DNA of 18,345 nucleotides from Euperipatoides rowelli (Eukaryota > Onychophora > Udeonychophora > Euonychophora > Peripatopsidae), in NCBI GenBank assembly GCA_003024985.2, contig PXIH01S0001311.1. One strand, written 5' to 3'. Positions 1-6,839 of this stretch are shown piece by piece (positions within the stretch are counted from its first letter, which is position 1; the number at the start of each line of letters is the position of its first letter). A program made the position numbers and the translations under genes. The notes beneath the pieces were generated by a model. That model worked only from the letters and a program-made list of their open reading frames with translations, made no database searches and was not told the origin of the DNA.

Positions 1-7
1 ACCTCTG

Positions 8-64
8 GTCTATCCGATGGTATACTTAACTATCAAAATTTAGTAACTATAAAATCGGATAGAC
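8..64. repeat. Inverted repeat A, 11-bp perfect arms
   Basis: GTCTATCCGAT at 8-18 is the exact reverse complement of ATCGGATAGAC at 54-64, with a 35-base AT-rich spacer. The arms are more G+C rich than their surroundings, so chance pairing is less likely. It is the first of three strong inverted repeats in the first 400 bases. No protein or known RNA family was recognised over it. Confidence 0.75.
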
Positions 65-103
65 ATGAAGTCTTCACATACAAAAATTCTAAAAAAGCCC
101 TTT

Positions 104-138
104 GTCCTCTAGACGATAATTAATATATTCTAGAGGAC
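104..138. repeat. Inverted repeat B, 10-bp perfect arms
   Basis: GTCCTCTAGA at 104-113 pairs perfectly with TCTAGAGGAC at 129-138 across a 15-base AT-rich loop. A stable hairpin could form in DNA or RNA. It lies 39 bases after inverted repeat A. Confidence 0.75.
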
Positions 139-291
139 GGTATTACATGTCTGAGCTACGGAAATTACAGCTTACATCCTTAAATCCGATGAAATCGTTT
201 TATCATTTTTTTCTTTATTATTTTTCCTCTATAGATTTTTATTAGTATGATGCTATTAAAGAAGGAAAGTAACTCCTATGGTGGTATCTAT

Positions 292-400
292 AGTGGCCTA
301 AATCACAGGGGCTTAAGGCTATGGATGTGCATCTTAATACGCCTCTACAGCAGCTTTTAACGGAGGCCTGTATCGGGAGTGATTTAGGATTGGCCCACTT
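292..400. repeat. Inverted repeat C with nested stem
   Basis: CCTAAATCAC at 297-306 pairs perfectly with GTGATTTAGG at 379-388. Outside it, AGTGGC (from 292) and the GCCCACT side (to about 400) are also complementary, with a few extra bases on the right arm. Inside, GCCTC at 341-345 pairs with GAGGC at 363-367. The layered pairing and higher G+C suggest a structured RNA or a foldback terminus. No match to a known family can be claimed by eye. Confidence 0.55.
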
Positions 401-429
401 CGTTTTAATAGAAATCATACATTTGTATT

Positions 430-1010
430 AAAGCTAGTACTCGCTAGCTTTTTTATTTTCTACAGTAATTTTTTATATAGTACAAGTTTTATACTTGTAA
501 AAGTTTTTATACTTGTAAACTTTTTTATTACAAAGCTAGTAGTCCCTAGCTTTATTCCACTTTTGTGTAGCTAGTAGTCCCTAGCTTTATTGTATACAGT
601 ATTTTTTTAATACAAGGCTTGTATTCCCTACCTTTATTCCACTTATGAATAGCTAGTACTCCCAAGACTTTATTTTTTTTCTTGTGTGCTTTTAAAATTA
701 AGTACAGTAAATTGTACTTATGATTTTTTTTCTTTGATTGTATCTCAAACGTTTATAAGATGTAGGGGTATGTAGTATTCATATACAGTTGGAATTTTTT
801 TCCATCCTCTGTTTTTTTTTAGCCTTTTAAATATCCCAGACTCCAATCCTCACCTCTTTAATATTTGTTTACAATTATAGAATCCTGTAGTGGTGTGTAT
901 TCTTTCCTTATAATTTTTTTATTACAGATCTAGTAGTCCCTAGCTTTTATTTATCTGGTATACAATCCTATGGTGGTATCTTTGTACATAGCTAGTAGTC
1001 CCTTGCTTTT
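430..1010. repeat. Dispersed family of short hairpin repeats
   Basis: About seven related copies of AAAGCTAG-TAGTCC-CTAGCTTT start near 430, 532, 568, 613, 650, 926 and 989. The first two have perfect 8-bp stems and 6-base loops (TACTCG, TAGTCC). The copy at 569-586 keeps a 6-bp stem; later copies carry mismatches. Copies at 530-562 and 612-644 share flanks (TTTATTCCACTT) and are 82 bases apart, so a unit holding two hairpins was duplicated in tandem. TTTTTTATTACA precedes the 532 and 926 copies, and TTTTATTTTCTACAGTAAT follows the 430 and 989 copies. TCCTATGGTGGTATCT occurs at 274-289 and again at 966-981. No coding frame covers the array. Confidence 0.7.
481..528. repeat. Short tandem and inverted repeat
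   Basis: TACAAGT at 481-487 pairs with ACTTGTA at 493-499. The unit ATACTTGTAAAAGTTTTT (491-508) is followed at once by a near copy beginning ATACTTGTAAAC (509-528). It sits inside the hairpin array between the copies at 430 and 532. Confidence 0.6.
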
Positions 1011-1020
1011 ATTTTCTACA

Positions 1021-1290
1021 GTAATAAGGTTTCGATTAATTCTTGGTAAGGGTAGTAAGGATTTGTATGGGAGATGATCATATCATTTATACTCACAGTA
1101 ATTTCATTGAATAAAGAGTGTAGAATTAAATTCACTGTAGCTACTTTACTTTCGGGTTTTAAATCTAAACCTTTCCCATTCAGAATTTTACGTTTAACAT
1201 AAATATAAGTTATAGCAACAATTAGCTCTCAAGAAAAAAGAACCTGGTATGTATAAACTTAATTTTTTTTTTCCTAAGTCTCTTATTTTT
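1021..1290. other. AT-rich spacer, no feature recognised
   Basis: I see no open frame of note, RNA gene or clear repeat between the hairpin array and the proline-rich frame. It contains a T-run near 1263-1272. Confidence 0.5.
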
Positions 1291-1294
1291 CTAA

Positions 1295-1471
1295 GTCTCT
1301 AAACCGGTACCGGAGATTATTACTATCCCCGAGTCCCCACCTATATCACCGGTCATACCTTTAAAAGCCGATAAACCTGAGATAACATTCCAATCTAAAT
1401 GTCATGAAAAAGACTGTTATATCTCTGATATAACAGCAGAATATCTCATGGATGCTGCATCACCTGTATGA
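1295..1471 (+). pseudogene. Short proline-rich frame, unknown fragment
   Basis: An uninterrupted 58-codon frame runs from just after a TAA (1292-1294) to a TGA at 1469-1471. The first half is rich in Pro and Ile (it includes KPVPEIITIPESPPISPV); the second half contains two cysteines (KCHEKDC). There is no ATG at the beginning, so it could be an exon or the relic of a mobile element. G+C is higher than in the flanks and the composition is not the simple Phe/Ile/Lys expected of random AT-rich sequence. I do not recognise the family. It lies about 180 bases upstream of the Gypsy primer-binding-like site and could belong to an older neighbouring element. Confidence 0.3.
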
Positions 1472-1495
1472 CCGGATCAACAGATTTTAGAACAT

Positions 1496-1645
1496 TGCTG
1501 TTCTGTTATTAGTTTCAATTCAATGCAGTAATGCATACTTTTATCTCCCTGTTCTTGTTTATTACTGTTAATTAAATGATATAGTTTTGTATTCTGATTT
1601 ATGATAGCATAACTTATTTATTTCCTATCATATACATAATAGAAA
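1496..1645 (+). repeat. Possible 5' LTR of the Gypsy relic
   Basis: A short AT-rich stretch begins TGTTCTG and ends just before the primer-binding-like sequence. Its position, and the short LTRs typical of some Gypsy lineages, make it a candidate 5' LTR. The 3' end lacks a clean CA and no second copy was found in the window, so the boundaries are a guess. Confidence 0.2.
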
Positions 1646-1647
1646 TT

Positions 1648-1660
1648 TGGCGACAAGTAT
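1648..1660 (+). promoter_or_regulatory. Primer-binding-site-like sequence
   Basis: TGGCGACAAG starts with TGG, as expected for a site complementary to a tRNA 3' end, and resembles the TGGCGAC-type site next to the 5' LTR of many Gypsy elements. It lies about 30 bases before the first Gag-like codons, the expected layout. The rest of the site has diverged. Confidence 0.35.
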
Positions 1661-1690
1661 TTTAATTATTTTAAGTAGTTTTTTTTATAT

Positions 1691-2240
1691 TTGGAAAAGA
1701 TAAAGTCTAAAATTGAAAATTTTGACCCCAGCAAAACTACTTGGCAGAGATAAGCTCAGCAAATTCTACTGTTTTTGGAAGCGAATAAAGTGGAGGACAA
1801 GTTAAGAGTAACAACCGTTTTAACTAGTATAGGCAGTAAGACATATAATTTAATTTGTGATTTAATTGTGCCTGACGATCCAAAAGACAAAACTCTGGAG
1901 TAAATATTTTCAATTTTAGGATTATACACCTGTTGGTCTCTCTAGAATTGAGCGCTTCAGATTAAGAGAAAGAAAACAGGAAGATTTTGAATCTATCTCA
2001 AATTGCACAGCTGATTTGAGGAAAATCTCCGTTAACTGTGAGTTATCAGAAAGATTGAATTTCGCCCTCGTAGAACAATTCATATATGGCTTAAAAGACA
2101 TTTCCATTAAAAAACAATTGACTTAGAAAGAAATGATATCTCTTTTGAAGAAATTGTCACACTAGCCTGTGCCGCTGAAATGAGTAACAAAAATCTAAGT
2201 CAATTGGAAAACAGAGGCGAAAAAATATTTATTTTTTATT
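1691..2240 (+). pseudogene. Gag of a Ty3/Gypsy-type retrotransposon, broken
   Basis: This is the capsid region of a Gypsy Gag, which would form the intracellular particle. Three frames carry it in order: 1691-1903, 1923-2126 and a third from about 2125 to 2240. The first shows an FDP...W start, the FLEANKVED segment and the DLIVPDDP segment. The second has RIERFRLRERKQEDFESIS followed by FIYGLKD, the usual Gag signatures (R.F..R.Q...ES and F..GL.D). An in-frame TAA at 1751 and at least two frameshifts break it. The order of motifs and the spacing to the zinc knuckles and protease downstream support the call. I am confident of the family, not of the lineage. Confidence 0.8.
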
Positions 2241-2302
2241 AAAAAAAAACTGAACCTTCGAAAGCGGAATGGAATATTAAAAGTCACACGCTTCAGCACA
2301 AA

Positions 2303-2400
2303 TGTAAACATTGCGGTGGAAATCATTCAGAAACTATGCAAATTTTAAAATGCTACTTGCCACTATTGTAATAAAATAGGACATATTAAGCCAATTTGTA
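2303..2400 (+). pseudogene. Gag nucleocapsid: two CCHC zinc knuckles, frameshifted
   Basis: Two CCHC knuckles that would bind the element's RNA. The first begins CKHCGGNH (Cys codon at 2303) but a frameshift near 2338 removes its last Cys from the frame. The second, in another frame, is complete: CHYCNKIGHIKPIC with Cys codons at 2358, 2367 and 2397 and His at 2382, matching C-X2-C-X4-H-X4-C. Two tandem knuckles between Gag and protease are typical of many animal Gypsy lineages. Stops and the frameshift mean that no protein is made. Confidence 0.8.
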
Positions 2401-2571
2401 AATTTTTAAAAGTTTTACTAATAAAACTGTGTCATACTTTCTAATGATGTTGGCATTCGTCACCAATCTGCTGTAAGTGAAGACATTAATGCGTTTGAAA
2501 ATGCAGCTGAAAAGGATTCTATTGTTAACACTTATGAAGCAGTAAATGTAATCGCCTAATCAAGTCCGATT

Positions 2572-2907
2572 ATGCTAACTATTATTGTAAACGGTAAAGA
2601 AATCAACTTTCAATTGGACACGGGAGCTGCGATCAGTCTAGTGCCGTTGCAATTATTTAAAACATTATGGCCTAGCGAACAACTAGATTCAACTAAGGTA
2701 ATTCTTAAAACTTTTGATCATTTTATTAAATCCATCGGAGTTAAAAAGTTTAACGCCAAATTNAGAGATAATTCTGCGGATAACCTAGAACATTTCGTCA
2801 CTAATGTCGGAAATACTCCCTTACTGGGCGGAACTTGGTTTAACGCACTTGGACTTAATTTAAATCTAGAAAAGGAACTCAACTTTCTTCATTACAATGT
2901 TGTTTAA
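2572..2907 (+). pseudogene. Retropepsin (aspartic protease) of the Gypsy relic
   Basis: An open frame of 111 codons codes for a retropepsin, which would cut the Gag-Pol polyprotein. The catalytic LDTGA lies at codons 15-19 (2614-2628), inside the usual hydrophobic context (FQLDTGAAISLVP). A C-terminal LLGGTWF segment stands where the family has its second hydrophobic-Gly motif (normally LLGR/LIGR-like). The ATG at 2572 is simply the first Met; in life the domain would be part of Pol. Codon 64 contains an ambiguous base (2763). The stop TAA at 2905-2907 is followed in the same frame by RNase H-like residues, so the reverse transcriptase has been deleted. The frame is intact but isolated. Confidence 0.85.
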
Positions 2908-2910
2908 AAA

Positions 2911-2973
2911 TCGTCTAAAGAAAATGCAAATAGTGATGCATTGTCTTGACTTCCTCTAACAAATTCTCCTTAA
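2911..2973 (+). pseudogene. RNase H C-terminal remnant after an RT deletion
   Basis: Directly after the protease stop, and in the same frame, codons from 2911 read KENANSDALS, then a TGA, then LPL. This is the end of a Gypsy RNase H domain (family pattern G.N..ADALSRLP), with the Arg codon position now TGA, as expected from a C-to-T change in CGA. The whole reverse transcriptase and most of RNase H, normally well over a kilobase, are missing between 2907 and 2911. This looks like an internal deletion within one element. Confidence 0.55.
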
Positions 2974-3011
2974 AATAAATAAGAGAGAATTAAAAACGTT
3001 TATTTTATTGC

Positions 3012-3290
3012 ATGGAAACAGAGGATGAATTACCATTCACAAAAGATAGCACTTTATCAGCTACTCAAAAGGACCAACAGAAACATTTAATTATCCATAA
3101 ACACAATATTTACATTGGAAGAAAAATTTTAAAGGGGAAGGACCGCAATGAAGGAAACCTAAAGGTTGAAATTAATAATGAACTATTCATTGGGAGAAAA
3201 TTACGAAGCAGATTCATTTTCCGAATTACAACTTTATCTCATATTTGTCGACTTCTAGGATTTAAAGGAGCTTTAGAGTGGACCTTTTAA
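3012..3290 (+). pseudogene. Composite frame: Gypsy tail joined to a Polinton-like segment
   Basis: A 92-codon open frame with two parts. The beginning (LPFTKDSTLSATQKDQQ) resembles the stretch before the integrase of Gypsy Pol, where LP.T...I...T..D is usual, and it follows the RNase H remnant. The later part (from about codon 28) ends in ITTLSHICRLLGFKG, which resembles the 'l...lLGF' motif of a structural protein of Polinton/Maverick elements, and the next 330 bases continue that protein. The frame therefore seems to cross an element junction near 3090-3110. Both resemblances are by eye; the second is supported by the downstream order, the first is weaker. Confidence 0.4.
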
Positions 3291-3411
3291 AAATACATCG
3301 TATGTGGAAAGGATGAATCTTCTTCGATCATAAAACTCAAAATTTAACATCCTTTTATAAAAGGACTTTGATAAAGATTTACGAATCGTGAGTACTTATC
3401 CCAGTGATATA

Positions 3412-3620
3412 AATAGAGGCATGTATAGTTTATTTATTTATTCTGACATCATCAGTGACATGTCGTAGGTGATCTGCATGCTCAACTTCTTTGCACGATA
3501 CCTATAGATACTCAAAAACAAAATTGTAAGGCAAATAAAAGATTTGATATTCCACAATGTTTACCCGTACCATACCAAGACAATTTATCAACACCATTGA
3601 AAAAGACATCAAATAACTAA
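3412..3620 (+). pseudogene. Polinton/Maverick-type structural protein fragment (LLGF-VGD family)
   Basis: Two adjoining frames carry pieces of one protein. The first (3412 to a TAG near 3466) reads MYSLFIYSDI; the second (3465-3620) reads VGDLHAQLLCTIPID, then DIPQCLPVPYQDNLST. The family, a predicted virion-associated protein in Polintons, typically has LLGF, then an L.VYCDIV-like strand, then VGD..APLLR..P, then a PHYVP-like segment; the order and spacing here match. One frameshift separates the two pieces and further breaks separate them from the LLGF part at 3250-3275. The function is thought to be structural, in the capsid module, but is not established. Confidence 0.5.
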
Positions 3621-3643
3621 AGCAGCCAGCCACCTCATTAAAA

Positions 3644-3880
3644 CCTCAGGTTATTACCGCAGCTAAATATGTGGCTAGTGGCATCTTACAAGATATAGGA
3701 CAAAAAATTTCATCACTCGTTAAGAAACAAGGAGGAAGTCGAAAATGAAAAAGATCTTGCTCAGTTAAAAGAAAACGTTCTTGTTCCACCATGTCATTAT
3801 TGAAAAGATTTTCTAAGAGATAGAAGTCCAAAAAGAGAAAGCCTAAGAAGACATCTACATTGAAAAATATTTTCTTTTAA
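3644..3880 (+). pseudogene. Small basic protein of the Polinton capsid module
   Basis: One 78-codon frame with TGA at 3746 and TAG at 3821. The N-terminal part (ITAAKYVASGILQDIGQKI) is an amphipathic helix with small residues; the rest is very basic (KRKRS, KSKKRKPKK). Its position between the VGD-type protein and the capsid-family protein fits the small basic protein of Polintons, which is often compared with adenovirus core or membrane-lytic proteins. The match is by layout and composition rather than by a catalytic motif. The stops make it a pseudogene. Confidence 0.4.
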
Positions 3881-3936
3881 AAAACATGTCGTTACTTCAT
3901 CATCATTCCTGTGAGTGTGCAAAATCCGAATTATAA

Positions 3937-4089
3937 CTTTTCATTATCCCTGGGACACAAACTTCAATTTTAAAAGGCCAATGGGTGGAACACAACCCGG
4001 TTCGATCTCTCATAGCTTTGGCACCGATTGATTTTCTCATTTTGGCAAGTGGCAAACAATATATCGAACTTTCCCTTATTTTATCTTGA
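3937..4089 (+). pseudogene. Polinton/Maverick capsid-family protein, N-terminal fragment
   Basis: A 50-codon frame starts after TAA 3934-3936 and ends at TGA 4087-4089. It holds TQTSILKGQWVEHNPVRSL, then PIDFLI, then GKQYIELS. This is the N-terminal pattern (P.QTSI..GQWVE..P..SL ... PI.F...GSG..YIDLS) of proteins annotated in animal genomes as 'F54H12.2-like', which are encoded by Polintons and are thought to be capsid-related. The normal protein is several hundred residues long; only the first jelly-roll-like part is legible here. It lies after the basic protein, as in intact elements. This is the strongest single piece of evidence for a Polinton. Confidence 0.6.
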
Positions 4090-4659
4090 CTTTATCTCTT
4101 ATTAATCTTTTTCTTTTTCTCTGGAGATTTACTTGACCTCCTATAATATACTTTAAATATTATTTATTTGTAAGGCTCGTCTTTTCCCACGGTTTCAGTT
4201 CTGTTTATTTACTAACTGATAGACTATCTGTTGTGTCTATGGATTCGAACTTAGTCCCTAGAGACTCTGTGGAAGTAATTAAATAAATCCCAACAGCTCC
4301 ACAATGCCTAATCAAAAAGAAACGAAAAAAGAAAAAGGTTTTCTACTTATCTCTATGGGAAATCTAGAAAGTCTTTGGAAGAAAACAAAGGCTTAAAAAT
4401 TTATTCATTGAATTCTAAGAATTCTTAATTTTATAATGCCTGAGTAATCTGAAAAATAACAACTGGTTTGTTTTGACTGTGGGTAGATTCGTCCTATCTA
4501 TCATTATTGCTTCAGAGCTAAATAGAGATGGACCAAATCGCTCAATACGAAAAATTTTCCAAGAAAATCTTAAAATTTGTGCGTAGGGGATGATGAGATT
4601 TACGTCTCCTAACTGAGAATAATATGGTCTACCTGCAGTGTGCTGCAGTACTGGAATAG
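4090..4659. other. Degenerate region, possibly the rest of the Polinton relic
   Basis: No long open frame. Short plus-strand frames include one near 4239-4290 (MDSNLVPRDSVEVIK) and another near 4476-4570, with Lys-rich sequence (KKKRKKKK) between them. They are not random Phe/Asn runs and may be later parts of the capsid protein, but no motif decides it. The purine/pyrimidine content is unremarkable. Confidence 0.3.
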
Positions 4660-5280
4660 TTCCTTGACAGCACGGGCGTGGAGGCAACGTCTGCCCAACT
4701 TCGGGAAAGACACTTAACCCTTTTCCTCAATGACGAGCCTCTGGTCGACATGTTAGCCAGAGCCCGTTTTAATGCCTATTCAGCCAGGCTGGAACATGAG
4801 TTTCTCAAATATCATGAGAGCCTTGCCTTTGCTTTAGCCACTCATCGCCGTGCTGACTTAATGGCTCAACGCTGCAATATCCACGGTACTCGGATCAATA
4901 ATGAATTGGTATATCGGGGCACGAACCCAATAAACTTTTCCTGTGCTGATATTCCACATGCCGGCCCGGAAACGGAAAACATTGTTATTGACACTCCAAT
5001 CTGCACTCAGACTGACCATGCCCCACCGGAAGAATGCCCTAGGCCTTCAACGAGCATCGACCAAGAGATACTACATTCTGAGGGACAATATCGCATCTCC
5101 GTCTTGCACCCCGGTGAAGTTAAGTCAGCGTCTCATGATGCATCACTTTGTTGTTGTAAGTCATTGTCACCGAGAACAAGAAAGTGCAGACAGGCGATTC
5201 AAGGAACCGTCCTGGTCGAAAAAGGAGATGAAGAGACCATCTGCAGGCCAAACATCACATTTGAGAAGAAAAAAAAATAA
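4660..5280 (+). CDS. Unknown 200-codon open frame in a GC-richer island
   Basis: The frame is open from just after TAG 4657-4659 to TAA 5278-5280. The first ATG is at 4750 (176 codons); a GTG at 4678 would give 200. The first 85 or so residues look like a helical domain (ARARFNAYSARLEHEFLKYH, ALATHRRADLMAQR); the rest is polar, with Pro, Ser and Cys (SLCCCKSLSPRTRKC) and a Lys-rich tail. Base composition is clearly richer in G+C than on both sides, with balanced codon use, unlike random AT-rich frames. The frame ends in an A-rich run, so the segment could be a retroposed copy. A second, very basic frame overlaps it (4943-5296). I do not recognise the family. It may be a host exon, an element protein or a viral relic; it lies downstream of the Polinton fragment on the same strand. 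Confidence 0.45.
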   Translation, partial: FLDSTGVEATSAQLRERHLTLFLNDEPLVDMLARARFNAYSARLEHEFLKYHESLAFALATHRRADLMAQRCNIHGTRINNELVYRGTNPINFSCADIPHAGPETENIVIDTPICTQTDHAPPEECPRPSTSIDQEILHSEGQYRISVLHPGEVKSASHDASLCCCKSLSPRTRKCRQAIQGTVLVEKGDEETICRPNITFEKKKK

Positions 5281-6420
5281 ACATTTTGCCCTTTAAATGC
5301 AGAAATAATAATTTCTTAAACAAAAATGTTTGGACTTAAAAATTGGACTTTGGAATAATGCATGTCTAATATTATATTGCCAAAATTTTATTAAACAAAA
5401 TTTCGATTGTTAAAATTTTTATAAAAAAAATGATTTTACTAAAAAATATATTTATTTATTGTCCTAATAACAAATTAAAATTTTTATTTATTTACAATAT
5501 TTTAATCAACCACCTCCTCCCAGTTAATTTCCTTAATCCAAGCACGACACAAAGAACAACAACACAGAGAAAATTATTTAATTCGATCTTTGATATTTGT
5601 TTAAAAATTGAAATTGCTTTTGTTTTTATTTTGATGGTCAAAGGAAAATATTTAGTTTTTATCTATTTTTACATGAAATCAGCCAATTCAAGCTACTTCA
5701 AAACAGAGGTTTGTATTTATTATCTTTTTTTTGTAAAAAAAAATGCATTGTCCCTATTTATGATACCCCTCTGAAAAAAAAACTATTTATGTCTGTCTAA
5801 TATTTCACTCTTTTTCTTTAAAAAGTGTTAGGATCCTCTTTATATAGACTGACACAATTTAATTATTTTCCTTTAAAACAAACACTTCCAATTTGTGCTA
5901 ATAGAATGTTTGCTTATCATATCTTGAGGAAAACCCCTTTTTATTTTACTCCCTTCTTATTTCGCTGTAGTTAAAATTAAAACGATAATTCCAATATCGA
6001 TAACGTACATCCCAAGTTATGTTTACTTTAATATTGTTGCTTTTCATTTCTCCGTCTACCTTTATTTGTTTATTTCCACGTGGTAAGGTAACTCACAAAA
6101 TGTGCACACTAGCCTATAGTTCACAGAATTTCAAAGAAACTATAGCTTAAAGCAAGTAGGCACCAAGAGCGACTTTAAAGTTTAATCATTTAAAAACTCT
6201 ATTTTTATCTTAGTCTAGCCCTGTCCTTTTTATAAACTCGCTCTTTACATGAAAGAAAACAAAAATATGAAAATTTGGATTTCTATTTATTTTGTTTGCT
6301 ATTGTTTTCAATCATAAACTTTAAAAAAAATATTATCTTAAATATTTTCTTTATTTCGTATATATACCTTTTTTATTTCTAGACAATATATTTATATAGC
6401 ACTATATTTTTAATATTCAC
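5281..6420. other. AT-rich intergenic or intronic DNA
   Basis: No supported gene. Open frames here (for example 5430-5774) are composed of Phe, Ile, Leu, Asn and Lys, as expected from composition. Small items: CCACGTGG palindrome (E-box-like) at 6077-6084; CTATAGTT (6114-6121) pairing with AACTATAG (6138-6145); TATCGATA at 5995-6002, the core of the arthropod DRE element. Confidence 0.5.
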
Positions 6421-6474
6421 TTAAATAGTCCGCCCCTTAGCCTTTCTAGGTCCAAGTGAGTAGGCTATCTTTTA

Positions 6475-6492
6475 AGTTGATGTACATCAACT
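6475..6492. repeat. 18-bp perfect palindrome
   Basis: AGTTGATGTACATCAACT is its own reverse complement over all 18 bases. It is followed directly by a purine tract (TGGGGAGAGGGG, 6494-6505). The pair lies in the 3' flank of the antisense Gypsy integrase, where LTR ends may be expected, but the purine tract is on the opposite strand to that element. Confidence 0.85.
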
Positions 6493-6585
6493 GTGGGGAG
6501 AGGGGTTTTGGCAATTGGCACATTCTTTAGAGCAGTGTCTATAAACACGTTTACATCACGGCATTGTTCACATTTTGATTCTTTA

Positions 6586-6831
6586 TTATCGTGATAAGAC
6601 AAGGTTTTGTAACATTATCCTGGGGGCTAATTTGGTCTTTGTATGATCATTACTAGTCATTTGTTTAGTCGGAGTTTGCTTCTCCTCATCTGAGACATCA
6701 TCAAAAATTAATCTACTGTGATAGGGTTTCATTCTGTCGATATGCAGGCTTTTAAAGTCTTTCGGATTTTCTATATTTCTCAGCTGATAGTTCACCAGCG
6801 AGCTGCGCGACACTACACTACACATACACAC
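6586..6831 (-). pseudogene. Gypsy-type integrase C-terminus, antisense
   Basis: A minus-strand frame of 81 codons. Residues 13 to 45 read LVNYQLRNIENPKDFKSLH, then IDRMKPYHSR, matching the end of Ty3/Gypsy integrases (Y.VRN...P.....VH.DRLKPY), the DNA-binding C-terminal part of the enzyme that inserts the element. The tail after it is Lys/Thr-rich and ends in a stop, as the end of Pol would. The integrase core with its D,D-35-E residues would lie at higher coordinates and was not recognised, so the element is truncated. It is on the opposite strand to the Gypsy relic at 1648-3090 and so is a separate or inverted copy. Confidence 0.7.
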
Positions 6832-6839
6832 ATTTTAAA

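Larger units (their letters stand above)
3090..4100 (+). mobile_element. Fossil Polinton/Maverick capsid-gene cluster
   Basis: Three decayed genes in a fixed order and on one strand (VGD-type structural protein, small basic protein, capsid-family protein) match the virion module of Polinton/Maverick DNA transposons. DNA polymerase B, integrase, ATPase and protease genes, and the long terminal inverted repeats, were not found, so this is a fragment. It abuts the Gypsy relic on the left; the right limit is unclear. It could be an insertion into the Gypsy copy or a join made by deletion. Confidence 0.5.

Noticed and set aside
430-454. Bacterial-type intrinsic terminator or bacterial contamination
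   Set aside because: The stem and T-run look right, but copies lie between AT-rich non-coding sequence without bacterial genes, and the rest of the window is clearly eukaryotic.
430-1010. CRISPR array
   Set aside because: The repeats are irregularly spaced, diverged and without uniform spacers; the host looks eukaryotic.
1922-2107. 61-codon minus-strand open frame
   Set aside because: It lies antisense to clear Gag motifs on the plus strand and has no motif itself; it is a shadow.
3646-3831. Minus-strand open frame over the basic protein relic
   Set aside because: The plus-strand frame has the ordered amphipathic and basic segments expected from the neighbours; the antisense frame has no support.
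4415-4687. 90-codon minus-strand frame next to the GC-richer island
   Set aside because: No motif recognised and it runs against the direction of the surrounding relics. It could be revisited if the island proves to be coding on the minus strand.
4943-5296. 117-codon basic frame overlapping the 200-codon frame
   Set aside because: It is contained in a longer frame with a more balanced composition. A real overlapping gene cannot be excluded, but nothing supports it directly.
5430-5774. 114-codon plus-strand frame
   Set aside because: Phe/Ile/Leu/Lys-rich composition typical of chance frames in AT-rich DNA; no motif.
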